Of a stretch of 64,000 nt of DNA, positions 11,407-21,745 are shown piece after piece. The DNA comes from Mytilus trossulus (lineage: Eukaryota > Mollusca > Bivalvia > Mytilida > Mytilidae). Both the position numbers and the translations under genes were made by a program. The notes beneath the pieces were generated by a model, which was not told the origin of the DNA, did no database searches, and saw only the letters and a program-made list of their open reading frames with translations. Within the stretch, counting starts at the first letter, position 1, and every line of letters starts with the position of its first letter. The stretch covers positions 65,913,436 to 65,977,435 of the forward strand of contig NC_086381.1 in assembly GCF_036588685.1 (NCBI RefSeq), given 5' to 3'.

Positions 11407-11742
11407 TGTAGACGAAACGCGCGTCTGGCGTATAAAATTATAATCCTGGTACTTTTGATAACTATTTACACCACTGGGTCGATGCCACTGCTGATGGACG
11501 TTTCGTCCCCGAGGGTATCACCAGCCCAGTAGTCAGCACTTCGGTGTTGACATGAATATCAATTATATGGTCATTTTTATAAATTTTCTGTTTACAAAAC
11601 TTTGAATTATTCGAAAAACTAAGGATTTTCTTACCCCAGGAGTAGATTACCTTAGCCGTATTTGGCACAACTTTTTGGAATTTTGGGTCCTCAATGCTCT
11701 TCAACTTTGTATTTGTTTGGCTTTTTAACTATTTTGATCTGA

Positions 11743-11786
11743 GCGTCACTGATGAGTCTTATGTAGACGAAACGCGCGTCTGGCGT
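11743..11786 (+). ncRNA. Hammerhead ribozyme, type I, minimal stem III (junction 1/2)
   Basis: Stem I is GCGTCA (11743-11748) with TGGCGT (11781-11786), six pairs including two G-U. Core box 1 is CTGATGA (11749-11755). Stem II is GTCT/AGAC with loop TATGT (11756-11768). Core box 2 is GAAA (11769-11772). Stem III is the very short CGCGCG, followed by the UC cleavage dinucleotide. The predicted cut is after C11780. All universally conserved core bases are present. Confidence 0.85.
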
Positions 11787-12097
11787 ATAAAATTATAATC
11801 CTGGTACTTTTGATAACTATTTACACCACTGGGTCGATGCCACTGCTGGTGGACGTTTCGTCCCCGAGGGTATCACCAGCCCAGTAGTCAGCACTTCGGT
11901 GTTGACATGAATATCAATTATATGGTCATTTTTATAAATTTTCTGTTTACAAAACTTTGAATTATTCGAAAAACTAAGGATTTTCTTACCCCAGGAGTAG
12001 ATTACCTTAGCCGTATTTGGCACAACTTTTTGGAATTTTGGGTCCTCAATGCTCTTCAACTTTGTATTTGTTTGGCTTTTTAACTATTTTGATCTGA

Positions 12098-12141
12098 GCG
12101 TCACTGATGAGTCTTATGTAGACGAAACGCGCGTCTGGCGT
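12098..12141 (+). ncRNA. Hammerhead ribozyme, type I, minimal stem III (junction 2/3)
   Basis: This is identical in core and stems to the copy 355 bp upstream. The predicted cut is after C12135, so the unit 11781-12135 is bounded by two intact ribozymes and could be released as an exact 355-nt monomer. Confidence 0.85.
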
Positions 12142-12452
12142 ATAAAATTATAATCCTGGTACTTTTGATAACTATTTACACCACTGGGTCGATGTCACTG
12201 CTGGTGGACGTTTCGTCCCCGAGGGTATCACCAGCCCAGTAGTCAGCACTTCGGTGTTGACATGAATATCAATTATATGGTCATTTTTATAAATTTTCTG
12301 TTTACAAAACTTTGAATTATTCGAAAAACTAAGGATTTTCTTACCCCAGGAGTAGATTACCTTAGCCGTATTTGGCACAACTTTTTGGAATTTTGGGTCC
12401 TCAATGCTCTTCAACTTTGTATTTGTTTGGCTTTTTAACTATTTTGATCTGA

Positions 12453-12496
12453 GCGTCACTGATGAGTCTTATGTAGACAAAACGCGCGTCTGGCGT
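12453..12496 (+). ncRNA. Hammerhead ribozyme with mutated G12 (probably inactive)
   Basis: Stems I and II and the CTGATGA box are intact. The GAAA box reads AAAA because position 12479 is A. That base is G12, the general base of the hammerhead reaction, so cleavage at 12490 should be strongly reduced or absent. Confidence 0.8.
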
Positions 12497-12529
12497 ATAA
12501 AATTATAATCCTGGTACTTTTGATAACTA

Positions 12530-12815
12530 TTGACCTCTGAAGGATGTTTGCCCTTTATAGTAAATTTTTAATAAATTTCATTAATTTGGAAAAAAAATTG
12601 TAAATTTTTACAAAATATTTTCCTTTGAATCTAAAGGGCCAAGTCTATATAGATAGAGAAAATTGTAAGTAGCAAGAATGCTCACTGAAAGTAAGATCTT
12701 CCAACACATCACCATCACCAAAACACAATTTTGTCATGAATCCATATGTGTCCTTTGTTTAATATGCACATAAAACAAGGTGAGCGACATAGGCTCTTAA
12801 GAGCCTCTAGTTTCA
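12530..12815 (+). repeat. Interspersed mussel repeat B (right part, after the insertion)
   Basis: It resumes at 'ttgacctctgaaggatgtttgccctttatagtaaattt', the sequence that follows 'ggtcaa' in the uninterrupted copy at 16815. It ends with 'acatagg..cttaagagcctctag', matching the right end of the 16338-17095 copy. Confidence 0.75.
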
Positions 12816-13154
12816 ATTCCACTGACAAAATAGTATCTCGGTATTCTGACCACATCTTCTTATTCTGTAGCCTGAACGTTGTCAATAGAATAGAAAATAA
12901 TGTACCAAAAGTGCAGAGTTAAAGACCAAACGAATAAATTAAAGAGAAAATATACCAAAGTGAAGAAAAACGAATAATGGGTGCTGGAACATTTAGAATA
13001 AAGGTCAAAATAAATAAAGAATAGAGAGAAATTGTCTCTAACGTAACGAATATAGAAATGAATGAATTACATCCAAACTCTTTACCACGAGGGCATTTTT
13101 ATAATATGTCAACACAAATTTTAATGTGTAAATCCCGAGGCCTCTTCTATAAAA
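12816..13154. other. Intergenic, no recognised feature
   Basis: A-rich sequence without coding signal or defined repeat. Confidence 0.35.
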
Positions 13155-13915
13155 TGGAGACGAAAGATACCAGAGGGACAGTCAAACTCATAAATCGAAA
13201 AATAAACTGACAACGCCATGGCTAAAAATGAAAAGGACAAACAATCAAACAATAGTACACATGACACCACATAGAAAACTAAAGATTATACAACACGACC
13301 CCCCCCCCCCCCCCCAAAAAAAATAGGGATGATCTCAAGTACTCCGTAAGGGTAAGCAGATCCTGCTCAACATGTGGCACCCATCGTGTTGCTTATAAGA
13401 TATCAAATCCGGTAAATAGTCTAATTCGTAAGGTCACATTCATGAAATGGAAGGGGATTGTAGTTACGACGAAAAGAACATATTTGATATTATTTGTGAA
13501 ACGGTCATTCTATAACGGTCAACCAACTCGTGATGGCGTCCGTAAAATTTACGATGAGATGATTTCAACTTCACCATTTGGAACTCTTGATTTAATAGCC
13601 TCCTTGAGCAATAACCCTCTATCAATAACATCATGATAGTTAATGCAAGCACGGGAATATCGTATCATTTGGGAGATATATACACCGTATGCAGGTGCTG
13701 CTGGAATGTTCACAATTGAAAAGCTGAAATCATCTTTTTTGTCGTAAAATTTTATTTTCAATCGACCCTCATTGTCAATTTCTAGATGGAAGTTACGATA
13801 TGAGACCGACTTAACTGTATCTGTTGTATCCTTTATCTCTAGTTCAATGGGATAGAATGTGTTCCACATAGTCACCAAATTTTATATCATTGAGTGAAAG
13901 AACATCATCTATATC
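13155..13915 (-). pseudogene. 5'-truncated retroelement copy with RT catalytic motif
   Basis: On the minus strand this reads from a remnant of the RT motif C (D-I-D-D near 13905-13917, where YIDD is usual) through 'PIELEIKDTTDTVKS', 'LEIDNEGRLKIKFYDKKDDF' and 'IPAAPAYGVYISQMIRY'. It then runs into the same non-coding tail as 5715-6350, ending at 'ggtatctttcgtctccatttt' near 13155. Frame breaks (for example near 13650) and a poly-C tract (about 13301-13315) show decay. This copy identifies the family as a reverse transcriptase. Confidence 0.75.
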
Positions 13916-14171
13916 GCGGAAAGTAGAGTTACAGGATATTGCTTACTTCTTATCTTCTATAGGTTAAGTTCATCTGTTGGACTTGCTTTGGATGTACAGG
14001 TACAATAGTTGTAGTCATTTCGTATGAAATAAAATTTGAAATCTTCAATCAATAACGGTAATTGTTATTTAAGCTGAACGCTATGTATTTATTGACCAAA
14101 ATAGCAAATGTAACATACTGTCGCTTTCAATGATATTTGCTTTATAACAAAACAATGTACTCGAATTCATT

Positions 14172-15778
14172 TCAATTGCCTTTAACACTGTATAAAAATA
14201 CTTGAACACCTTTTTCGTTCAAAACAAGCAAATATTGTAATAGACTGATTGCTATGGTAACAAACTTCCCACGGAGAACCACACAAGTCTGTCTGTGACA
14301 GGAGTATTTTGTGTGTTGTGCCATCAGAAGATATCGCAATAATGTTGTTTGATTCGACCCTGGCGACGATAACATTTCCATGTTCATCTGCTGTAATACT
14401 TCTCGGTTTCTTTAGAACATTTTCGTCTGTGAATGTTCATAGTATGCCCCGTTTCTTTCATGACACACACTTATATTGTAATCATTCAGTAATGAGTAAA
14501 ATGTGCTACCAAATGATAAAGTATTTCTTGAGACTATAGGACCGCCAATGTAATTCATTTTGCTATCCTCTTAACTGATCTCGTATATTCGTCCGTTCTC
14601 AGTACATAATATAAACCTACCTTCAGAATATGATAAGCCAAGGGAAGGGGAATAAGTATAGATTGTTTTTACCATTTCACCTGTTTTCAGACATACGAGG
14701 TTTATATTTTCCTTTGTGTACGATACTACGTCAACTGTTTCATTATCGATGCATGCAACAACAATAACCTCGGGCATAATGTTAGAAATTACTTTTTCAA
14801 TTTTACAGTCAGGTGCACACACTAATAAACACGAAGGATTATATTTTGAAACTAAGAATTTACCACAAGGTAAAATACATCAGCCTGACGTATTTGGAAC
14901 CTTTGTATTCATTTGTGTTTGTAATTCCAATGTTACGAATTCAATAGAACTTTCAGGTTCAACGTTTGCTTCATCAACTGAGCTTGTCGCTCTTTACTTT
15001 TTTAAAGCGATATTTTACAGGGTTTGACGTGTACCACATGGTACAAATGAAGTTAATTCCGGACTGAAATTTTGCATCACAGTGTTTAAATGGTAAGAAA
15101 CTACGGTGTTAGAACAATTTTCACTGTCAATCCAAAACTGCAAGTCGCTTTCTATTTGTTTTAGTTTGGTTTCCTATTGCGGATTCCTAAAAATATCTGC
15201 ATATCAGTTGCATTTTTCTTTATGCTTTCTATACCGGTTATGTAGTCATCAATTTCTCTTTGATTTTTCTTCAGGTAAGCAATAAAGGTTTGTATTTGTT
15301 GTGTTGAATGTTCTACAGCTTCGTTTAATTCCGTAATGAAAAGGTCTTGTATTGAATCAAGGTTTTGATTTATCCGCTGTCGAATTGCTGATATCTCTGA
15401 CTCGATTTTCTTTCTTGAAGCTTCAATTGATGATACATTCGTTTGTCTGTTTCAAGAATACGAGTGCAGTTCTTTCCAAGTTCAAGGAATAAGGATTCAA
15501 CTTCTGTAAATGATGCAGTCAGGTGAACATCTTGAATAACATCTTCAACAGGAAATATCTCTCTACATTCTGCATGTTTCTTAGAAATATCAAATTTTCT
15601 ACATTAAACTTTGTTGTGCTCCCTGCAAAACAGCTGGTACTGTTCATCATGCTCATCACAGTAGAGTTTGATATTTGCAATAAAAGATGGCAACTTTTGA
15701 TATTCGTCGACTGAAAGGATGTGATGATTTCGTGTTTCCTTTAAAAGCCTGTGATGTTCTTTACAATCACAGTTTTTA
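14172..15778 (-). pseudogene. Broken B-box/propeller gene copy
   Basis: Read on the minus strand, this retains the C-terminal half of B-box 1 ('CDCKEHHRLLKETRNHH' near 15770), B-box 2 ('YCDEHDEQYQLFCREHN' near 15660), parts of the coiled coil, and propeller segments at 14571-14822 and 14172-14387. The N-terminus with the first zinc ligands, the start codon and the splice acceptor are missing. Sequence upstream of about 15778 is unrelated. Several stops and frame changes split the remainder. No first exon could be assigned. Confidence 0.85.
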
Positions 15779-15929
15779 TTTTTTTTTATACCATCCAATA
15801 TCATTTCATTAAAATTTATATTTTACAAACATATCGATTGACTGAGTGATTAATAGTTTATTTGTCCTATACATCCAATATGGTGAAAACAATATCAAAT
15901 AAAAAGTATCATAGTTCGAATGACCAGAT

Positions 15930-16175
15930 TTACCACAAGGTCAAATACAACAAGCCGACAAATTCGAAGATTTATAATTTCTTTGTTTTGTCTTCAAACC
16001 TAACGTTATATGCTCAATAGAAGATTTAGAATCAACCGTCATTTCTATCAACTGAACCTGATTCTCTTTTTTCTTATCTTATATTATCTGCCATGATTGG
16101 ACATCTATCCCATTTTTCCAAAACGTAGTTATTTCGTTATTGACATAACACTTCGATGTGAGCTAAACTATTCAG
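15930..16175 (-). pseudogene. Detached middle fragment of a B-box gene copy
   Basis: The plus-strand text 'ttaccacaaggtcaaatacaacaagcc' and 'aacgttatatgctcaatag' matches, on the minus strand, the segment between coiled coil and first propeller blade of the intact genes (the equivalent of 58040-58280). It lies upstream of the 14172-15778 pseudogene, so it is from another broken copy or from a rearrangement. The reading frame is not preserved. Confidence 0.7.
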
Positions 16176-16337
16176 ATTAATGAGGGGCCTGATGGGGAGG
16201 GGGTCTCATCACTATTCACGAGTTGATTTTTTTTTGTGTCAATCACGATTCCATGATCTCGGATCACAAAAATATAAAAAATAAAAATCTGTAGGTTGGA
16301 TTTTACTTTCTCTCGAATCCTTGAAACTTTTGACGAG

Positions 16338-17095
16338 TCAGGGCCAAGTGAGCTTTTCCCATCACTTTGCGTCCGTCGTCCGTCGTCCGGCGTCGTTAAC
16401 TTTTACAAAAATCTTCTCCTCTGAAACTACTGGGCCAAATAAAACAAAACTTGGCCACAATCATCATGGGGTATCTAGTTTAAAAATGCTTCCGGTGACC
16501 CGGTCAACCAACCAAGATGACCGCCATGGCTAAAAATAGAACATAGGGGTAAAATACAGTTTATGGCTTATAACTCAAAAACCAAAGCATTTAGAGCAAA
16601 TCTGACATGGAGGTAAAATTGTTTATCAGGTCAAGATCTATCTGCCCTGAAATTTTCAGATGAATAGGACAACCCTTTGTTGGGTTGCTGCCCTTAAATT
16701 GTTAATTTTAAGGAAATTTTGCTATTTTTGGTTATTATCTTGAATACTTTTATAGATAGAGATAAACTGTAAAAAGCAAAGTAAGACCTAAAAATAAGTG
16801 AAATGACCAAAATGGTCAATTGACATCCTAAGGAGTTATTGTCCTACATAGTAAATTTTAACAATTTTCATAAAATTTGTAAATTTTTACTAACATTTTC
16901 CACTAAAACTACTGTGCCAAGTTCATTATAGATAGAGATAATTGTAAGCAGTAAGAATGTTCAGTAAAATAAGATGTACAAACACATCTCCATCGCCAAA
17001 ACACAATTTTGCCATGAATCCATCTGCATCCTTTGTTTAATATTCACATAGACCAAGGTAAGCAACACAGGCTTTTTAGAGCCTCTAGGTTTCGG
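16338..17095 (+). repeat. Interspersed mussel repeat B, nearly complete copy
   Basis: It runs from 'gggccaagtgagcttttcccatcac' through 'accaagatgaccgccatgg', 'ttatggcttataactcaaaaacc' and 'ttttggttattatcttgaata' to 'ccaaggtaagcaacacaggctttttagagcctctag'. It keeps the undisturbed 'ggtcaattgac' site in which the retrozyme-like array sits in the 10.5-kb copy. No coding function is visible. Confidence 0.8.
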
Positions 17096-18450
17096 TTTTC
17101 CAAAATGATAGATTTGTAATATGTTTTAATTTTGAAGGGACCTAAACATTTTTTCTCCATTAGTTGCAATATATAACATAAACAGTTATCTGACAGTGTC
17201 TGATATACTTAGGAATAGTACAATTTATCAATGACCTATTTAAATTAAAGCAATGTCAAGTGACAGACAGACATTTATACTTCTAAAAAATTTTAAGACA
17301 TTTTATGAAGTTAAACTTCAACTCTTTAAATACAGTAACTGTAAAAATGTTCTGAATAATAAAACTAATTCCGCATTAACGACAAACAAATATAAAACGG
17401 ACATTTATTCAAAAATGTGGACTATTTCTCAAAGGAACCCGTAGCTTCATTTGTAGAGAAAAAAGTAACAGTCACTTTATAAATGATGAACCGAAAACAG
17501 GATACACAACACTTGCGTAATTTGTATTCACATCTAACTATTTTTTGCTAACAAGAAAAATAAATAAAGTCGTTAGTTTCAGAAATGAGAAACCAGTTAC
17601 TTTAGTAGTATTTAGTTTTATACTAATATCACATATTTGCATTACAAATTCAAAACAGAAACTAGCGAAGAGTTCCGCGTAATACAGATTCTCGCCTGCC
17701 GTTTATTGTGGTAGTGTTAAAATATAATAAATAAGTGTTCACTGTCAACTATTTTCATTTATTAGAAAGATGTGGTAACACCTTTCTCTTTGAATGTTAT
17801 TTCTTGATCTTGAAGGAGTTTCTTACCAAGTTTCGTAGCTTTCCAATGGAAGATTAACAAAGTGTTTTATTTCTTAAAAACATTAAGTCCATTTATCAAT
17901 AAAGCATGTGAAATATTGAAAAACGAAAAAGAAATATTTTATCATTTTTCTTTAGATGTTATCTATGTATCTTAAGGAATCTTTCGGCCAGAGTCTTATT
18001 AAACTCTATAAAGGGTTCACAAAGTTGTTGATGTCTACACCCAACTCTCAACTGCTATTAAAACACGAATTATATTCATTAGTATGATACCAAAATATTT
18101 TTATAATTTAACTTTGGATTATCTCTCGTGATGATGAAGACGCATATGTCCAAGTCCATGTAGGTTGATGTATGTAAACGTACAGATTTATACATATATC
18201 TGTATTAATTCCCCAAGAAGTAAAATCAGTAATATTCATTATCAGAAAAATACGGACCAATGTTAAAAAATATACGAAAAAAATCTTTTAATTATGACAA
18301 AGCTACTGTCCAATTTCGTAAAATTCCATGAAGGTTCGAGAAAGTTGTTGGTTTCTGAAGGTAGACGAAGGCATAAACAATGGAATGTAGAATCGCTACG
18401 TCTTAATGCTGCGACATTCAATGTGTGTGCGTAACAAAAACTGAAGAAAA
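17096..18450. other. Intergenic, 3' flank of copy 2
   Basis: AT-rich. Near 17770-17870, 17945-18060 and 18290-18370 there are loosely similar stretches ('ttgaaggagtttcttaccaagtttcg', 'ttcacaaagttgttgatg', 'tcgagaaagttgttggtt') that may be old tandem units. Nothing more certain is visible. Confidence 0.35.
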
Positions 18451-18451
18451 G

Positions 18452-18457
18452 TTTATT
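18452..18457 (-). terminator. Candidate poly(A) signal of copy 2
   Basis: AATAAA on the minus strand, 94 nt downstream of the stop codon at 18551. Confidence 0.45.
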
Positions 18458-18550
18458 AGTTGCAGTTGTATGACATATTCTTGATTAAATTAATTAAGTT
18501 CTCTATGTAAAAAAGTTTTGATCAAAACAATGCAACAGCTGAAAATATAT

Positions 18551-20242
18551 TTACGAGTAGCTTACAGTGTACAAAAATGCTTGACCATCTTTTTCGTTTG
18601 CTACAAGCAAAGATTTCAATTCGCTATGGTAGTCTATTGCCCACGGAACACCACACAAGTCTTTTTCTGACAGGAGTATTTTATGCTTTGTGCCATCAGA
18701 TGATATTATAATTACATTTTGTGATTCCTTTCCGACGACAAAAAGATTTCCATGTGCATCTACTGTAATACACCTGTTTCCTTTTATAACTGTTTCGTCT
18801 GTAAAAGTCCATAGTAAATCCCCGTTTCTGTTTTGACAGACTATTGTATTTTTATCTTTCATTTTAGAATAAATATTATTCTCGAATGAAGCTACATATG
18901 TAGATACTACATTACTGCCAATCATATTTGTCTTGGTATTCTCTAGCCCGACCTCCAGTAAATGTTTTTCACCAGAAGAAATTATAAAACTGCCTTTAAT
19001 GTAAGTTAAACCATTGGAAGGTAAATCTGTATGAATGCTTCTGAATGCTTTCCCCGATTTCAGATTTACAAGTTTAATATTCTTCTCATTATTTGATACT
19101 ACCGCAACAGTTTCATTGTAAACATATGCAACGTCATAAATAGTAGGGATGATGTTGTAAATCTTTTTTTCAAATTTCCCATCAGGTGCAAACAATATCA
19201 AATTCGAAGGATTATGGTTTGAGACCACAAGTTTGCCGCTATGTAAAATACAACAGCCTGACACATCAGTACAAAACGTTTTGAATTTCGTTTTTAATTT
19301 CAGCGTTATATGCTCCACTGAAGTTTTAGGTTCAAGACGTACCGTTAACTGTGCCTGTCCCTCTTTTTTTCTGAGTAATGATAGTTCACATGGTTGGACA
19401 TGTACGACAGGTTTACCAAAGGTAGTTATTTCGTTACTTATATTTTGAAGTAAAGTGTTTAATTGGTAAGACACTACGGTTGGACCCAAACTATTACTTC
19501 TAGTCCAGAGCAATGTTTCGTTTTCCGTTTCATTCAATTTGTTTTCTAATTGTTTGATGCCTAAAAATGTTTGCATGTCTGTTGCATATTTCTTTATGGT
19601 TTCTACATCGTCTATGCACTCATCAATTTCATTTTGATTTTTCCTCACAGATGCAATGAAGCTCTGTATTTGTTGGGTTGAATTTTCCACAGCTTTGTTT
19701 AGTTCAACAATGACATGGTCTTGTATTTGATCAAGATGTTGATTTATCTTATGTCGAATCGCTGATATATCGGATTTGAGTTTATTTTTCGAATCTGACA
19801 GTGCCGATATATTCTTTTGTCTGTCCTGAAGAATAAGACGCATGTTTTCATTTAATGCTTGGAATGAGGACTCGATTTCTGTAAATGCTACAGATGTTTT
19901 AGCATTTTGAATCACATCTTCAATGGGGATTATTGCTTTGCATTCTGCGTGTTTCTCAGAAATAGCGCATTTTCTACATAACACTTCATCGTGCTGCTTG
20001 CAAAACAATTGGAACTTCTCATCGTGTTCATCGCAGTGTAGTTTAATGTTTGCAATAAAGGATGGCAACTTATGATATTCATCGATAGGAACTGTCGTGT
20101 GGTTTCTTGATGCCTTTGACAAGCTATGATGTTTTTTACAGTCTTGGCATAGTCCTTCATCGCAATCTGGGCACCACACCACTGAGAGCTTAGAGACATG
20201 TCTTGAAGTACAAACACCACACTGATCAAAAGAGGAAGCCAT
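18551..20242 (-). CDS. RING-less TRIM-like protein: two B-boxes, coiled coil, NHL-like propeller (copy 2)
   Basis: This is an intact 563-aa reading frame, collinear with copy 1. The zinc ligands have the same numbering: B-box 1 C8, C11, C24, C27, C32, C35, H38/H39; B-box 2 C69, H72, C80, H83, C88, C91, H97, C100. The coiled coil covers about 105-265 ('LDQIQDHVIVELNKAVENST' lies in it) and the six-fold repeat region about 320-563. The start codon is followed by MASSFDQC and preceded by the 3' splice site ttttatag|GTT. It is closest in flanks and intron to the broken copy at 26392-28087: both introns share 'ggtcgactg..ta' (21385, 29043) and 'gaaccctgttag' (20775, 28425). Function as for copy 1: probable scaffold or signalling protein, not shown here. 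Confidence 0.9.
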   Translation of the reverse strand: MASSFDQCGVCTSRHVSKLSVVWCPDCDEGLCQDCKKHHSLSKASRNHTTVPIDEYHKLPSFIANIKLHCDEHDEKFQLFCKQHDEVLCRKCAISEKHAECKAIIPIEDVIQNAKTSVAFTEIESSFQALNENMRLILQDRQKNISALSDSKNKLKSDISAIRHKINQHLDQIQDHVIVELNKAVENSTQQIQSFIASVRKNQNEIDECIDDVETIKKYATDMQTFLGIKQLENKLNETENETLLWTRSNSLGPTVVSYQLNTLLQNISNEITTFGKPVVHVQPCELSLLRKKEGQAQLTVRLEPKTSVEHITLKLKTKFKTFCTDVSGCCILHSGKLVVSNHNPSNLILFAPDGKFEKKIYNIIPTIYDVAYVYNETVAVVSNNEKNIKLVNLKSGKAFRSIHTDLPSNGLTYIKGSFIISSGEKHLLEVGLENTKTNMIGSNVVSTYVASFENNIYSKMKDKNTIVCQNRNGDLLWTFTDETVIKGNRCITVDAHGNLFVVGKESQNVIIISSDGTKHKILLSEKDLCGVPWAIDYHSELKSLLVANEKDGQAFLYTVSYS

Positions 20243-20245
20243 AAC

Positions 20246-21602
20246 CTATAAAACAATCCTCATATTATCATACAGTATCACACATGTTAAAATTTCTAGT
20301 GTATATAAAACACTAATTACTAGTAACATCTTTACAATAATTTATAATAATATTAAATATCAGTACTGCAACATTATATTTTCCATCATTATATTTCCAT
20401 AATATTTTGTTGTCAAAAAAATCAAATATCTCCTGATTACGAAAAATATACAATAATAATATAGTGTATACTCTTTACTTCGTATTTGAGTTGACTTATA
20501 TACGGTTATGAACCTAGTATGAAAGTTAGAGTATTTGGTATAATTGCCAATAAGACAACTCCCCACCGCTCCCCACTAAACATCAAAGGACATAGAAGTT
20601 GACAACAATATGCAACTCTTAATGAGCACAACCCACATAGCATAGCCAGCAACTTCACCGATGATTATTGTGTAGTTTGGACTTGATACTTACAGAAACA
20701 GAGACACTTATCTTACTAACAGAAAATAGCGTATACATATTTATAAACTATGTAATGATGTCAATCCCATATGAACCCTGTTAGATGGCAAAAACGCTTT
20801 CCAATAATTCATTATATAATAAAAAAAAAAATGAAAGACTTTACTTATGGTCACTGATGAAATAACGAGATAACGAATAATCACTGAACAGACACACTCC
20901 TTAATTATTATGTTTTAGATATATTCAACCTATAATCCCTTCTAGTCTGATAAAACAGAATAATTTTGATATTTCAAAATAACTCGATATTTTCTTGATA
21001 TAGTTATTTCAAACTTGGACAATTGTATTCGTTTTTTGAAATTCATCATTTTCTGTTAAATAAAATGTTGATGGCTGTAATATGTAATGTCAGAAGGTTA
21101 AATGTATACGATTAATTTTGTAATCCATATATAGCAGAAAGAGATCTTGACAAACAATATAAATCCATGTCTATTGTTGACGACAGCGTTTCGACTACTG
21201 CTCATCAATTTGTTTTGTTAGTGTGTGGGGTGTCATCCGCGTATAGACGGATTATTTCATTCATATAAATTAAAGTTTAAGATTGAATGGTAAAGACACA
21301 AGTATTGCTTGAAACTAGAATTGATACAATTGTGATACAATTTTAAAAGGGAAGCATTATGCCATCTTAGAGTAAATGACTAGGGTCGACTGATTAACTT
21401 TTTGTTACATATTTTGAATATTATTTTATTAAAATTTAATCTTAACTTGTCTATTTTCATGAATTTGTTCAGTGAATTTTATGGGTGCAGGACCTCTGTA
21501 TACACAATTTGGTTAATCAAACAGGCAAATGAGTTAGTGATAATATTTTGTTGTTTAATATGTAGAACGATTAGTTTTGATAGCAAAAATTGTTATAAAT
21601 AC
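20246..21602 (-). other. Inferred 5' UTR intron of copy 2
   Basis: The 5' splice site is AAG|GTATTT (exon end 21603), a slightly weaker donor than the GTATG(T) of the other copies. The acceptor is ttttatag before the ATG. The intron includes 20520-20690, a fragment of the 'attgccaataagacaact' repeat that also occurs at 49850, 50535 and 62825. A pair of hairpin-like AT-rich stretches needs no special explanation. Confidence 0.6.
20520..20690 (+). repeat. Mussel SINE/MITE-like repeat F, diverged fragment
   Basis: The core 'ggtataattgccaataagacaactccccac' matches 'ggtatgattgccaatgagacaactctccac' at 49860. The rest is diverged. The class is not established. Confidence 0.5.
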
Positions 21603-21745
21603 CTTATATTCAATAAAATAGGAGAACAGTATCTCAGTTCATCATATTTAACAAGCTCAGCCCATTTCTAAAAGGAAGTAAATAACACGTGATATTTCTC
21701 GATACACGTGATATTGCAACAGGTAAGATAACTTCAAAATAAAAT
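21603..21745 (-). promoter_or_regulatory. Inferred non-coding first exon and promoter of copy 2
   Basis: The exon ends at the donor at 21603. Upstream on the minus strand lie the shared blocks seen as plus-strand 'aaggaagtaaataacacgtgat' (21672-21693), 'acacgtgatattgcaacaggtaag' (21703-21726). CACGTG occurs twice, an E-box-type palindrome. The assignment rests on conservation among paralogues. Confidence 0.5.

Larger units (their letters stand above)
11407..12529 (+). mobile_element. Retrozyme-like array: three 355-bp units with hammerhead ribozymes
   Basis: Three near-identical 355-bp units run head to tail: 11426-11780, 11781-12135 and 12136-12490 when cut at the hammerhead cleavage sites. 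A short left stub and a 39-bp right tail complete it. Only single-base differences are visible between units. Each junction carries a minimal type I hammerhead (listed separately). This architecture, tandem non-coding monomers of a few hundred bp joined by hammerheads, is that of retrozymes, whose RNA circularises and which are reported from plants and from metazoans including bivalves. The array is inserted cleanly into repeat B. Each unit has an 80-codon antisense frame, which I regard as chance. Confidence 0.85.

Noticed and set aside
11462-12414. Three identical 80-codon minus-strand open frames at 355-bp spacing
   Set aside because: They are repeats of one another because the DNA is a tandem array; the unit is explained by the hammerhead/retrozyme structure, on the opposite strand.
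20842-20885. CTGATGA near 20846 as a further hammerhead
   Set aside because: No GAAA box at the required place and no stem II pairing.
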